A DNA stretch of 64,000 nt from Mycobacterium sp. DL592 (GCF_011694515.1 NZ_CP050192.1:1511534-1575533); one strand, 5' to 3'; counted from the stretch's first letter, positions 28,901-38,277 are shown. Notes: a model not told the origin generated them from the sequence alone. Translations and numbers: made by a program.

Positions 28901-31900
28901 GCGCCTGGAGGTCACCGCGTCCGACCGGGTGGTGCTGAGCGTGCCGCTGTCGGGCACCTGGATCGACATCGCCTACACGCTGCCGGCCACCGTCGTCGAC
29001 GGCGGAGCCCCGGTGGTGCGCACCGAGGACGCCGCCGCCGCGATGCGTGCCGTGCTGGCCATCGCCGCCGGAGTCGACGGACCCGACGCCCTGCCCCCGG
29101 TGGTCAACGGGTCCACCACGGTCACCGTCGAGTGGGATCCCGAGCGCGTCGCCGACCACACCGGTGTCACCGCCACCTTCGGTTCGCCGCTGGCACCGAC
29201 GCTGTCGATCGTTCCCGACGCACTCGTCGGGCGCTGCTGGCCCGCGGTGTTCGCCGCGATCGGCAGCGCGGCCACCGACACCGGGTTCCCGGTCGTCGAG
29301 GGCCTGCTGAGCCTGGTGCACCTCGACCACGCCGCGCAGCTGCTCAAGCCGCTGCCCACGGACAAGACCCAATTGACCGTCACCGCAACGGCTTCGGTGG
29401 CCACCGACACCGAGGTCGGCCGCGTCGTGCCGGTCACCGTCAACGTCACCGATGCCAACGGGCTCATCCTGGCCGTCCTCGAGGAGCGCTTCGCGATCCG
29501 CGGGCGCACTGGTGCGGCCGAGTTGACCGACCCGGTTCGGGCCGGGGGAGCGGTGTCGGAGAACGCCACCGACACCCCGCGCCGCCGCCGCCGTGACGTC
29601 GCCATCCCGGCGCCGGTCGACATGCGTCCGTTCGCTGTCGTCTCCGGCGATCACAACCCGATCCACACCGACCAGGCGGCCGCGCTGCTGGCCGGACTGG
29701 AATCGCCGATCGTGCACGGAATGTGGCTGTCGGCCGCGGCCCAGCACGTCGTCACCGCCACCGACGGCAAGCCGGTCCCGCCGGCCAAGCTGATCGGCTG
29801 GACCGCCCGCTTCCTGGGCATGGTCAAGCCGGGCGACGAGATCGACTTCCGGGTCGACCGCGTCGGAATCGACTTGGGCGCAGAGGTTTTGGAGGTCTCA
29901 GCCAAGGTTGGCACCGATCTGGTGATGAGCGCGACGGCTCGGCTGGCCGCGCCGAAGACGGTCTACGCCTTCCCCGGCCAGGGCATTCAGCACAAGGGCA
30001 TGGGCATGGAGGTCCGTGCCAAGTCCAAGGCCGCCCGCAAGGTGTGGGACAGCGCCGACAAGTTCACCCGCGAAACGCTGGGCTTCTCGGTGCTGCACGT
30101 GGTGCGCGACAACCCGACCAGCCTGATCGCCTCCGGTGTGCACTACCAGCATCCCGAAGGTGTGCTGTACCTGACGCAGTTCACCCAGGTCGCGATGGCC
30201 ACCGTCGCCGCCGCGCAGGTCGCCGAGATGCGCGAGCAGGGTGCCTTCGTCGAGGGCGCGATCGCCTGCGGTCACTCCGTCGGCGAGTACACCGCCCTGG
30301 CGTGCGTGTCGGGCGTCTATCCGCTCGAGGCGCTGCTGGAGGTGGTGTTCCACCGCGGCAGCAAGATGCACGACATCGTCCCGCGTGACGAGATGGGCCG
30401 CTCGGACTACCGGCTGGCCGCCATCCGGCCGTCCCAGATCGACCTCGACGATGCACTCGTCAACGACTTCGTCGCCGAAATCGCCGAGCGCACAGGTGAA
30501 TTCCTGCAGATCGTCAACTTCAACCTGCGCGGCTCGCAGTACGCGATCGCGGGGACGGTGCGAGGTCTGGAGGCACTCGAGGAGGAGGTCGAGCGGCGCC
30601 GCGAGATCACCGGCGGCAAGCGCTCGTTCATCCTGGTGCCCGGTATCGACGTGCCGTTCCACTCCAGCGTGCTGCGCGTCGGCGTCGACGACTTCCGTCG
30701 CTCGCTGGAGCGGGTCATGCCGCGCGACGCCGACCCCAACCTGCTGATCGGCCGCTACATCCCGAACCTGGTGCCGCGGCCGTTCACCCTGGACCGCGAC
30801 TTCGTCCAGGAGATCCGCGACCTGGTGCCCGCCGAGCCGCTCGACGAGGTGCTCGCCGACTACGACACCTGGCGCAACGAGAAGCCGCGCGAACTGTGCC
30901 GCAAGATCGTCATCGAGTTGCTGGCCTGGCAATTCGCCAGCCCGGTGCGCTGGATCGAAACCCAGGACCTGCTCTTCATCGAGGAGGCCGCGGGCGGTCT
31001 GGGCGTGGAGCGGTTCGTCGAGGTCGGCGTGAAGTCGGCACCGACCGTCGCGGGCCTGGCGAGCAACACCCTGAAGTTGCCCGAATACGCCCACAGCACA
31101 GTCGAAGTGCTCAACACCGAGCGCGACGCGCAGGTGCTGTTCGCCACCGACACCGATCCGGAACCGGAGGAAGACCTTGCCGCCCCGGCGGAGCCGGTGG
31201 CGGCTGAACCCACAGCGGCCGCCGCACCCGCGCCTGCCGCGGCACCGGCCGCGCCCGCTGGCGCTCCGCGCCCCGACGACATCGCCTTCGACGCCGGCGA
31301 CGCGACCTTGGCGCTGATCGCGTTGAGCGCCAAGATGCGCATCGACCAGATCGAGCCGCTGGACTCCATCGAGTCGATCACCGACGGTGCGTCTTCGCGG
31401 CGCAACCAGCTGCTCGTCGACCTGGGCTCCGAGCTCAACCTCGGCGCCATCGACGGTGCCGCCGAGGCGGACCTGTCGTCGCTGAAGGGTCAGGTCACCA
31501 AGCTGGCGCGCACCTACAAGCCGTTCGGCCCGGTGCTCTCCGACGCCATCAACGACCAGCTGCGCACCGTGCTCGGCCCGTCCGGCAAGCGGCCGGCGGC
31601 CATCGCCGAACGCGTCAAGAAGACCTGGGAGCTCGGCGACGGCTGGGCCAAGCACGTCACCGTCGAACTCGCCCTGGGCACCCGTGAGGGCAGCAGTGTG
31701 CGCGGCGGCGCGCTCGGCGGCCTACACGAAGGCGCGCTGGCCGACGCCGGTGCGGTCGACAAGGCCATTGACACCGCGGTCACCGCGGTGGCCGGGCGCA
31801 AGGGCGTTGCGGTTTCGCTGCCGTCGGCCGGCGGTGCCGCCGGTGGTGTGGTCGACTCGGCCGCGCTCGGCGAGTTCGCCGAAAAGGTCACCGGCCGAGA

Positions 31901-34900
31901 CGGTGTGCTGGCCTCGGCTGCCCGCATGGTGCTCGGTCAGCTCGGCCTGGACACCCCGGTCACGGTGCCGTCCGCGGCCACCGACGCTGAGCTGATCGAC
32001 CTGGTGACCACCGAGCTCGGCTCGGATTGGCCCCGGCTCGTCGCCCCGGCGTTCGACGGCAAGAAGGCGGTGCTGCTCGACGACCGCTGGGCCAGCGCGC
32101 GTGAGGATCTGGTCAAGCTCTGGCTGGCCGACGAGGGCGATATCGACGCCGACTGGGCGCAGCTCTCCGAGCGGTTCGAGGGTGCCGGCCACGTGGTCGC
32201 GACCCAGGCCAGCTGGTGGCAGGGCAGGGCCCTGGCCGCCGGGCGGACCATTCACGCCTCGCTGTACGGGCGTATCGCCGCGGGTGCGGAGAGCCCCGAC
32301 AAGGGCCGCTACAGCGACGAGATCGCCGTAGTCACAGGCGCTTCCAAGGGATCGATCGCCGCGTCGGTGGTCGCCCAGCTGCTCGACGGTGGAGCCACGG
32401 TGGTGGCCACCACGTCCAGGCTCGACGACGACCGGCTGGACTTCTACAAGAATCTCTACCGCGACCACGCCCGCTACAGGGCGGCGCTGTGGATCGTGCC
32501 CGCCAACATGGCGTCCTACGCCGACATCGACGCGCTGGTGTCGTGGGTCGGCAGTGAGCAGACCGAAAGCCTTGGGCCGCAGTCGATTCACCTCAAGGAC
32601 GCCCAGACCCCGACGCTGCTGTTCCCGTTCGCCGCACCGCGGGTGGCCGGGGACATGTCCGAGGCCGGCTCGCGCTCGGAGATGGAGATGAAGGTTCTGC
32701 TGTGGGCCGTCGAGCGGCTCATCGGCGGGCTGTCGTCCATCGGCGCCGAGCGCGACATCGCCAGCCGCCTGCACGTCGTGCTGCCCGGTTCCCCCAACCG
32801 CGGCATGTTCGGCGGGGACGGCGCCTACGGCGAGTCCAAGTCCGCGCTGGACGCGGTGGTCAACCGGTGGAACGCCGAATCGTCCTGGGCGCAGCGGGTC
32901 AGCTTCGCTCATGCGCTGATCGGCTGGACCAAGGGCACCGGCCTGATGGGCCACAACGACGCCATCGTCGACGCGGTCGAGGAAGCCGGGGTGACCACCT
33001 ACACCACCGCCGAGATGGCCGCGATGCTGCTCGACCTGTGCTCGGTGGACGCCAAGGTCGCGGCGGCCAACTCGCCGCTGAAGGTCGATCTGACCGGTGG
33101 TCTCGGCGACGTTCAGCTCGACATGGCCGAGCTGGCCGCCAAGGCGCGCGAGGAGATGAGCGCCGAGGCTGCCGAGGCCGACGACGAACCGGCGGCCGGC
33201 ACCATCGCGGCCCTGCCGTCGCCGCCGCGCGGCCTGAAGGCGACCACTCCGCCGCAGTGGGCCGACATCGACGTCGACCCGGCCGATCTGGTGGTCATCG
33301 TCGGCGGTGCCGAACTCGGCCCGTACGGCTCGTCGCGGACCCGCTTCGAGATGGAGGTCGACAACGAACTATCGGCCGCCGGTGTCCTCGAGCTGGCCTG
33401 GACCACCGGGCTGATCAAGTGGGAGGACGACCCCAAGCCGGGTTGGTACGACGTCGCCTCCGGTGACCTGGTCGACGAGGCCGAACTGGTGGATCGCTAT
33501 CACGACACCGTCGTGGAGCGTTGCGGCATCCGGGAATTCGTCGACGACGGCGCCATCGGAGCCGACCATTCCCCGCCGCTGCTGGTCAGTGTCTTCCTGG
33601 ACAAGGACTTCAGCTTCGTGGTGGCCAACGAGGCCGAGGCGCGGGCCTTCGAGCAGGCCGACCCCGAGCACACGGTGGTGCGTCCGGTTCCGGATTCCGG
33701 CGACTGGCAGGTGATCCGCAAGGCGGGCACCGAGATCCGGGTGCCCCGCAAGGCGAAGCTGTCACGCACCGTGGGCGGTCAGATCCCCACCGGGTTCGAC
33801 CCGACGGTCTGGGGCATCGGCGCCGACATGGTCAGCTCCGCGGACCGGGTGGCGCTGTGGAACATCGTGGCCACCGTCGATGCGTTCTTGTCGTCGGGCT
33901 TCACCCCGACCGAGCTGATGCGCTGGGTGCACCCCAGCCTGGTGGCCAGCACGCAGGGCACCGGTATCGGCGGCCTCACCAGCATGCAGACCATGTTCCA
34001 CGGCAACCTGCTGGGCACCGCCAAGCCGAACGACATCCTGCAGGAAGTGCTGCCGAATGTTGTTGCAGCCCATGTGATGCAGTCCTATGTAGGCGGCTAC
34101 GGCGCGATGGTCCACCCGGTGGGCGCGTGCGCCACCGCGGCGGTGTCGGTCGAGGAGGGTGTCGACAAGATCCGGCTCGGCAAGGCCGAACTGGTGGTCG
34201 CCGGCGGCTTCGACGACATGACCTCGGACGCCATTACCGGCTTCGGTGACATGTCGGCCACCGCCGACACGGAGATGATGCGCGCCAAGGGCATCAGCGA
34301 CTCCAAGATCTCCCGCGCCAACGACCGTCGTCGGCTCGGGTTCCTCGAGGCTCAGGGTGGTGGCACCCTGCTGCTGGCCCGCGGTGACCTGGCGCTGAAG
34401 ATGGGTCTTCCGGTGCTGGCCGTGGTGGGTTACGCGCAGAGCTTCGGCGACGGCGTGCATACCTCCATCCCGGCTCCGGGACTCGGCGCGCTGGGTGCCG
34501 GTCGTGGCGGCAAGGACTCGGTGCTGGCCCGCTCGCTGGCCAAGCTCGGCGTCGGGGCCGACGACATCGCGGTGATCTCCAAGCACGACACCTCGACGCT
34601 GGCCAACGATCCCAACGAGACCGAGCTGCACGAGCGGCTGGCCGACTCGATGGGCCGCTCCGCCGGTGCGCCGCTGTTCATCGTGTCGCAGAAGACGCTG
34701 ACCGGCCACGCCAAGGGCGGTGCCGCGGTCTTCCAGATGATGGGCCTGTGCCAGGTGTTGCGGGAGGGCGTCATCCCGCCCAACCGCAGCCTGGACTGCG
34801 TCGACGACGAGCTGGCCACCTCCGGGCACTTCGTGTGGGCACGCGAGACCCTGCGTCTGGGCGACAAGTTCCCGCTGAAGGCGGGTCTGGTCACCAGCCT

Positions 34901-35180
34901 GGGCTTCGGCCACGTGTCGGGTCTGATCGCGCTGGTGCACCCGCAGGCGTTCCTGGCCTCGCTGTCCGAGCAGGATCGGGACGACTACCTCGCCCGGGCC
35001 CAGCAGCGTGTGCTGGCCGGGCAGCGGCGGCTGGCCTCGGCCATTGCCGGTGGGCGGCCGATGTACGAGAAGCCCGCGGATCGCCGGTTCGACCATGATC
35101 TGCCGGAGAAGCGCCAGGAGGCCGCGATGCTGCTCGACCCGGCCTCGCGCCTCGGCGATGACGATATTTACGTGCGGTAG
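25923..35180 (+). CDS. fas: Type I fatty acid synthase
   Basis: Multifunctional cytoplasmic enzyme of 3085 residues that makes C16-C26 acyl-CoA for membrane lipids and mycolate precursors. I start at GTG 25923 (reads TIHEHDRLS), with GAGGAG upstream, as in Mtb; the frame is open further upstream. Domains in order: acetyltransferase (GHSQGVLA, Ser near 153), enoyl reductase from about 415 (SPILLAGMTPTTVDAK, GGRAGGHHSWED), dehydratase with hot-dog motif GDHNPIHTD near 1240, malonyl/palmitoyl transferase (GHSVGEYTALA, Ser near 1452), ACP near 1785-1900 (ITDGASSRRNQLL), ketoreductase (VVTGASKGSIAASVV) near 2137, and ketosynthase with Cys2736 (GACATAAVS), KHDTSTLAND and LTGHAKGGAAV. All catalytic motifs are intact. 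AcpS follows. Confidence 0.98.
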   Translation: MTIHEHDRLSTGDGSRRGEAKQTPTHALVDRLSAGEPYAVAFGGQGAAWLDTLEELVTSAGIESELATLAGEAELLLEPVARELVVVRPIGFEPLRWVRALAAEEPVPSAKQLTSAAVSVPGVLLTQIAAVRALARQGMDLTATPPVAVAGHSQGVLAVEALKAAGAKDVQLLALAQLIGAAGTLVARRRGISVLGDRPPMVSVTNAEPERIYELLEEFAQDVRTVLPPVLSIRNGRRSVVITGTPEQLSRFELYCEQIAEAEAAERKNKVRGGAVFSPVFDPVAVEVGFHTPRLADGIDIVGRWAQAVGLDVDLARAMTEAILVQQVDWVDEVGALHDAGARWILDLGPGDILTRLTAPVIRGLGIGIVPAATRGGQRNLFTVGAVPEVARPWSSYAPSVISLPDGSVKLATKFTRLTGRSPILLAGMTPTTVDAKIVAAAANAGHWAELAGGGQVTEPIFERRVDELTELLEPGRAVQFNALFLDPYLWKLQVGGKRLLQKARQSGAPFDGLVISAGIPELDEAVELIEELNDAGLTHICFKPGTVEQIRSVIRIAAEVPTRPVIVHIEGGRAGGHHSWEDLDDLLLSTYSELRGRSNITVCVGGGIGTPERAAEYLSGKWSETYGYPLMPVDGILVGTAAMACLEATTSPSVKQLLVDTVGTDEWVGAGKALNGMASGRSQLGADIHEIDNAASRCGRLLDEVAGDADAVAERRDEIIAAMAPTAKPYFGDVADMTYAQWLARYVELAIGDGDSTADTKTEDSPWLDGTWRDRFAEMLQRAEARLNVADSGPIPTLFDDTALLENPDAAIAALTEAYPDAETVLLHPADVPFFVQLCKTPGKPVNFVPVIDKDVRRWWRSDSLWQAHDARYTADQVCVIPGTEAVAGITRVDEPVGDLLDRFEKAAVDQVLAAGARPEPVASRLQVRTDAAGPLAIVLDAPDVLWAGRIATNPVHRIAPPSAWLVHDNRPEGRSAATREFTSATNHSTGARLEVTASDRVVLSVPLSGTWIDIAYTLPATVVDGGAPVVRTEDAAAAMRAVLAIAAGVDGPDALPPVVNGSTTVTVEWDPERVADHTGVTATFGSPLAPTLSIVPDALVGRCWPAVFAAIGSAATDTGFPVVEGLLSLVHLDHAAQLLKPLPTDKTQLTVTATASVATDTEVGRVVPVTVNVTDANGLILAVLEERFAIRGRTGAAELTDPVRAGGAVSENATDTPRRRRRDVAIPAPVDMRPFAVVSGDHNPIHTDQAAALLAGLESPIVHGMWLSAAAQHVVTATDGKPVPPAKLIGWTARFLGMVKPGDEIDFRVDRVGIDLGAEVLEVSAKVGTDLVMSATARLAAPKTVYAFPGQGIQHKGMGMEVRAKSKAARKVWDSADKFTRETLGFSVLHVVRDNPTSLIASGVHYQHPEGVLYLTQFTQVAMATVAAAQVAEMREQGAFVEGAIACGHSVGEYTALACVSGVYPLEALLEVVFHRGSKMHDIVPRDEMGRSDYRLAAIRPSQIDLDDALVNDFVAEIAERTGEFLQIVNFNLRGSQYAIAGTVRGLEALEEEVERRREITGGKRSFILVPGIDVPFHSSVLRVGVDDFRRSLERVMPRDADPNLLIGRYIPNLVPRPFTLDRDFVQEIRDLVPAEPLDEVLADYDTWRNEKPRELCRKIVIELLAWQFASPVRWIETQDLLFIEEAAGGLGVERFVEVGVKSAPTVAGLASNTLKLPEYAHSTVEVLNTERDAQVLFATDTDPEPEEDLAAPAEPVAAEPTAAAAPAPAAAPAAPAGAPRPDDIAFDAGDATLALIALSAKMRIDQIEPLDSIESITDGASSRRNQLLVDLGSELNLGAIDGAAEADLSSLKGQVTKLARTYKPFGPVLSDAINDQLRTVLGPSGKRPAAIAERVKKTWELGDGWAKHVTVELALGTREGSSVRGGALGGLHEGALADAGAVDKAIDTAVTAVAGRKGVAVSLPSAGGAAGGVVDSAALGEFAEKVTGRDGVLASAARMVLGQLGLDTPVTVPSAATDAELIDLVTTELGSDWPRLVAPAFDGKKAVLLDDRWASAREDLVKLWLADEGDIDADWAQLSERFEGAGHVVATQASWWQGRALAAGRTIHASLYGRIAAGAESPDKGRYSDEIAVVTGASKGSIAASVVAQLLDGGATVVATTSRLDDDRLDFYKNLYRDHARYRAALWIVPANMASYADIDALVSWVGSEQTESLGPQSIHLKDAQTPTLLFPFAAPRVAGDMSEAGSRSEMEMKVLLWAVERLIGGLSSIGAERDIASRLHVVLPGSPNRGMFGGDGAYGESKSALDAVVNRWNAESSWAQRVSFAHALIGWTKGTGLMGHNDAIVDAVEEAGVTTYTTAEMAAMLLDLCSVDAKVAAANSPLKVDLTGGLGDVQLDMAELAAKAREEMSAEAAEADDEPAAGTIAALPSPPRGLKATTPPQWADIDVDPADLVVIVGGAELGPYGSSRTRFEMEVDNELSAAGVLELAWTTGLIKWEDDPKPGWYDVASGDLVDEAELVDRYHDTVVERCGIREFVDDGAIGADHSPPLLVSVFLDKDFSFVVANEAEARAFEQADPEHTVVRPVPDSGDWQVIRKAGTEIRVPRKAKLSRTVGGQIPTGFDPTVWGIGADMVSSADRVALWNIVATVDAFLSSGFTPTELMRWVHPSLVASTQGTGIGGLTSMQTMFHGNLLGTAKPNDILQEVLPNVVAAHVMQSYVGGYGAMVHPVGACATAAVSVEEGVDKIRLGKAELVVAGGFDDMTSDAITGFGDMSATADTEMMRAKGISDSKISRANDRRRLGFLEAQGGGTLLLARGDLALKMGLPVLAVVGYAQSFGDGVHTSIPAPGLGALGAGRGGKDSVLARSLAKLGVGADDIAVISKHDTSTLANDPNETELHERLADSMGRSAGAPLFIVSQKTLTGHAKGGAAVFQMMGLCQVLREGVIPPNRSLDCVDDELATSGHFVWARETLRLGDKFPLKAGLVTSLGFGHVSGLIALVHPQAFLASLSEQDRDDYLARAQQRVLAGQRRLASAIAGGRPMYEKPADRRFDHDLPEKRQEAAMLLDPASRLGDDDIYVR

Positions 35181-35191
35181 GGTCTGTCGGC

Positions 35192-35584
35192 GTGGCGATA
35201 GTCGGCGTGGGTATCGATGTGGTGTCCATCCCGGAATTCGCCGAGCAGGTCGACCAGCCGGGCACGGTGTTCGCCGAGACGTTCACCCCCGGTGAGCGCC
35301 GCGACGCGGCCGACAAGAGTTCGGTCGCGGCGCGGCACCTCGCGGCCCGGTGGGCCGCCAAGGAGGCGGTCATCAAGGCGTGGTCGGGATCCCGATTCGC
35401 GCAGCGCCCGGTGCTGCCGGAGGGTATCCACCGCGACATCGAGGTCATCACCGACATGTGGGGCCGGCCGAAGGTGCGGTTGACCGGCGCGATCGCCGAG
35501 CACCTGGCCGAGGTGACCATCCACGTCTCGCTGACCCACGAGGGTGACACCGCCGCGGCGGTGGCCATCCTGGAGACGCTGTAG
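35192..35584 (+). CDS. acpS: Holo-ACP synthase
   Basis: 4'-Phosphopantetheinyl transferase of 130 residues that activates the Fas and discrete acyl carrier domains. GVGIDVVSIPEF carries the metal-binding Asp near residue 9, and RWAAKEAVIKAW the conserved Glu and Lys. The GTG at 35192 lies 11 bp after the fas stop, so the two are co-transcribed, as in Mtb (Rv2524c-Rv2523c). Confidence 0.96.
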   Translation: MAIVGVGIDVVSIPEFAEQVDQPGTVFAETFTPGERRDAADKSSVAARHLAARWAAKEAVIKAWSGSRFAQRPVLPEGIHRDIEVITDMWGRPKVRLTGAIAEHLAEVTIHVSLTHEGDTAAAVAILETL

Positions 35585-35596
35585 TTTTCTTCGCGA

Positions 35597-35653
35597 CGAT
35601 TCTGCGGTGAGAGTGTCCTTCCGTGAGGATTTCGCACTCTCACAGCAGAATCG
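35597..35653. repeat. Long imperfect palindrome (19-bp arms)
   Basis: CGATTCTGCGGTGAGAGTG (35597-35615) pairs with 35635-35653 at 18 of 19 positions around a 19-nt loop that itself contains TCCT/AGGA. There is no T tract after it on either side. It lies alone between acpS and the M20 gene and may be a dispersed palindromic unit, an mRNA-stabilising hairpin, or a weak terminator. Confidence 0.7.
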
Positions 35654-35702
35654 ATGCACGCCGAGCCGGGGCGGCAGCTGCTCCCCTCGGTAGGGTTGGC
35701 CC

Positions 35703-37040
35703 ATGAGCGATCTCGTCGAACGCGTGCAGGCCGTGCTGCCCTCGGTGCGGGCCGACCTCGAGGACCTGGTCCGCATCCAGTCGGTGTGGGCCGACCCGGC
35801 ACGCCGTGACGAGGTACACCGCAGTGCGCGGGCGGTGGCCGACCTGTTGAGCGCCGCCGGCTTCACCGAGGTCGAGATCGTGGCCGAGGGCGGTGCTCCC
35901 GCGGTGATCGCACACCATCCCGCCCCGCCGGGTGCGCCGACCGTGCTGTTGTACGCCCACCACGACGTGCAGCCCGAAGGCGATGCAGCCCAATGGCATT
36001 CGGCTCCCTTCGAGCCGGTCGAGCGCGACGGTCGGCTCTATGGCCGCGGCAGCGCGGACGACAAGGCGGGTATCGCCACCCACCTGGCGGCCTTCCGCGC
36101 GCACGGCGGTGCCCCGCCGGTCGGCGTCACCGTGTTCGTCGAAGGCGAAGAGGAGTCCGGCTCCCCGTCGCTGGGCGCGCTACTGGCCGCGCACAAGGAC
36201 AAGCTGGCCGCCGACGTCATCGTGATCGCCGACTCCGACAACTGGACGCCGGACATCCCGGCGCTGACGGTGTCACTGCGCGGCCTGGCCGACTGCGTGG
36301 TGGAGGTGGCCACCCTGGATCACGGCCTGCACTCCGGGCTGTGGGGCGGTGTGGTGCCCGATGCGCTGAGCGTGCTGGTGCGCCTGCTGGCCAGCCTGCA
36401 CGACGACGACGGCAACGTCGCGGTCGCCGGCCTGCACGAGGGCAGCGCCGCCGATGTCGACCGCGGCCCGCAGTGGGTGCGTGAGGAGTCGGGCCTGCTC
36501 GACGGCGTCACCGAAATCGGTTCCGGCACAGTCGCACAACGGATGTGGGCCAAGCCGGCGATCACGGTGATCGGCATCGACACCACACCGATCGCCAAGG
36601 CGTCCAACACGTTGATCCCACGCGCTGCCGCCAAGGTCAGCATGCGCGTCGCCCCCGGCGGGGACGCGGCCGACCATCTCGACGCGCTGCGCCGTCACCT
36701 CGAGCAGCACGCCCCCTGGGGGGCCCACGTCACCGTCACCCCGGGCGACATCGGCCAGCCCTACGTCATCGACGCCACCGGCCCGGTGTACGACGCGGCC
36801 CGCGCGGCCTTCGCGCAGGGCTGGGGCACCGACGTCGTCGACATGGGCATGGGCGGGTCGATCCCGTTCATCGCCGAGTTCGCCGCCGCCTTCCCGGATG
36901 CGACCATCCTGGTGACCGGCGTGGAGGATCCCGGCACGCAGGCGCACAGCATCAACGAGAGCCTGCACCTGGGCGTTCTCGAGCGGGCAGCCACCACCGA
37001 GGCGTTACTTCTGGACAAGCTGGGCGAACTGCACATGTAG
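35703..37040 (+). CDS. M20-family metallodipeptidase (Rv2522c homologue)
   Basis: Zinc-dependent dipeptidase of 445 residues. The metal-ligand motifs are visible: YAHHDVQPEG (His, Asp catalytic), GRGSADDKAG (bridging Asp), EGEEESGSP (general-base Glu then metal Glu), IADSDN (Asp) and a late PGTQAHSINE (His). The central lid domain starts near residue 195 (GLADCVVEVATLDHGLHSG). It follows acpS, as Rv2522c does in Mtb. Its TAG stop forms part of the GTAG direct repeat left by the transposon that begins at the next base, so the coding sequence is unharmed. Confidence 0.92.
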   Translation: MSDLVERVQAVLPSVRADLEDLVRIQSVWADPARRDEVHRSARAVADLLSAAGFTEVEIVAEGGAPAVIAHHPAPPGAPTVLLYAHHDVQPEGDAAQWHSAPFEPVERDGRLYGRGSADDKAGIATHLAAFRAHGGAPPVGVTVFVEGEEESGSPSLGALLAAHKDKLAADVIVIADSDNWTPDIPALTVSLRGLADCVVEVATLDHGLHSGLWGGVVPDALSVLVRLLASLHDDDGNVAVAGLHEGSAADVDRGPQWVREESGLLDGVTEIGSGTVAQRMWAKPAITVIGIDTTPIAKASNTLIPRAAAKVSMRVAPGGDAADHLDALRRHLEQHAPWGAHVTVTPGDIGQPYVIDATGPVYDAARAAFAQGWGTDVVDMGMGGSIPFIAEFAAAFPDATILVTGVEDPGTQAHSINESLHLGVLERAATTEALLLDKLGELHM

Positions 37041-37265
37041 GAGACTGCTGAATTAGTGGGGTTTGGGGGGCGGGGCGTGTTAAGCGTTCATTGGCACGGG
37101 TGTGTAGTCAGGCCCGGAGGTCGGCGAAAACGAGATCGTCGCGCTGGTATCGAGCGTGGGATGTGGTGTCGCGGGCGGCAAGGCCCGGGGTGCTGGTGTT
37201 AGGCGATGGCCCAGGTGGTGCCGGTGTGGATGACTCCCATCGTGGCGAGGTGTCGTAGGTCTAGC
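37041..37265 (-). mobile_element. IS1182-like remnant, right end, inverted
   Basis: This stretch matches the reverse complement of the right end of the IS at 43.3-43.47 kb almost base for base, up to GGTCTAGC at 37265. Two differences are one missing A and one G-to-A. It also holds 71 extra bases (37118-37188) bounded by direct repeats AGGCCCGG, so the full copy probably lost these bases by slippage between the repeats. Only the last few dozen transposase codons are present. Confidence 0.85.
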
Positions 37266-37686
37266 GCGGCTGCTCGTCGAGCACCCCGGCCTCATCGCCG
37301 ACGCCGTCGAGGAATTCCTGCGACTGACCTCCCCGGTGCAGGGCCTGGCCCGCACGGTCACCCACGACGTCGAACTACACGGCAAGACACTTGCCGCCGG
37401 CCGCAAGGTGCTGCTGCTCTACGGCTCGGCCAACCGCGACGAACGCCAATACGGCCAGGACGCAGGCGAACTCGACGTGCAACGCCGGCCGCGCAACATC
37501 CTGACGTTCAGCCACGGCGCTCACCATTGCCTGGGTGCGGCGGCCGCGCGCATGCAGGCCCGGGTGGCGCTGACCGAGCTACTGGCCCGCTGCCCCGATT
37601 ACGAGGTCGACACCTCGGGCGTGGTGTGGGCCGGCGGCAGCTACGTGCGCCGCCCCCTGTCGGTGCCGTTCCGGGCGGCCCCCTGA
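37266..37686 (+). pseudogene. Cytochrome P450, 3' fragment
   Basis: About 139 residues of the C-terminal third of a P450. The K-helix EEFLRL (ExxR), the heme loop FSHGAHHCLGAAAARMQ (FxxGxHxCxG with the Cys thiolate ligand) and the final RRPLSVPF are intact. The N-terminal two thirds, including the I-helix, are missing: the sequence stops being P450-like exactly where the IS remnant ends at 37265. No start or promoter remains. Substrate unknown. The stop overlaps a TetR start as TGATG, so the two were a coupled pair before truncation. Confidence 0.9.
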
Positions 37687-38277
37687 TGGCCGGCAAGGGA
37701 CTGGCTGGCCTCCCGTCGCGCCGACGTCGCCACCGACCGCATTCTCGACGCCGCCGGTGAGCTGTTCGCCGGGGCCGACGTCGCCGCAGTCGGCATGAAC
37801 GAGATCGCCCGCGCCGCAGGATGTTCCAGGGCGACGCTGTACCGGTACTTCGAGAACCGGGAGGCACTGCACACCGCCTACGTGCACCGGGAGGCCTACC
37901 GGCTCTACCAACAGATCAGCGAGCTGATCGACGGGATCGCCGACCCGCGGGAACGGCTGCTGGCGGGCCTGACCACCTCGATGCGGCTGGTCCGCGAAAG
38001 CCCGGCCCTGTCCTCTTGGTTCGCCACCAACGACTCGCCCATCGGGGCGGAGATGGCCGAACAGTCCGAGGTCATCCAGGCGCTCAGTTCGGCGTTTCTG
38101 CTCTCGCTGAGACCCGACGATCCCGACGTCGTGCACCGGCGCGCCCGCTGGCTGGTCCGGGTGCTCACCTCACTGCTGATCTTTCCCGGCCACGACTCCG
38201 ACGACGAGCGCGCCATGCTCGAGGAGTTCGTCGTTCCGTTGGTGTGCCCGGCCGGGGAGCGCACGCGCGAATTCTGA
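37685..38277 (+). CDS. TetR-family regulator with an apparent early frameshift
   Basis: TetR helix-turn-helix is clear: ATDRILDAAGELFAG, MNEIARAAGCSRATLYRYF and ENREALHTAYV, with a helical ligand domain to residue about 195. The ATG at 37685 overlaps the P450 stop (TGATG), the natural coupled start, but it is in another frame; the TetR frame has no usable start before ATG 37795, inside the DNA-binding domain. One lost base within 37690-37710 would explain this. So the gene is either decayed, read from a rare start such as CTG 37708, or affected by a sequence error. It probably regulated the now truncated P450. Confidence 0.65.

Noticed and set aside
37206..37760. Plus-strand open frame running through the IS remnant, P450 fragment and TetR start
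   Set aside because: It reads the P450 and TetR sequences out of frame and gives an Arg-rich product; it arises from high GC content.
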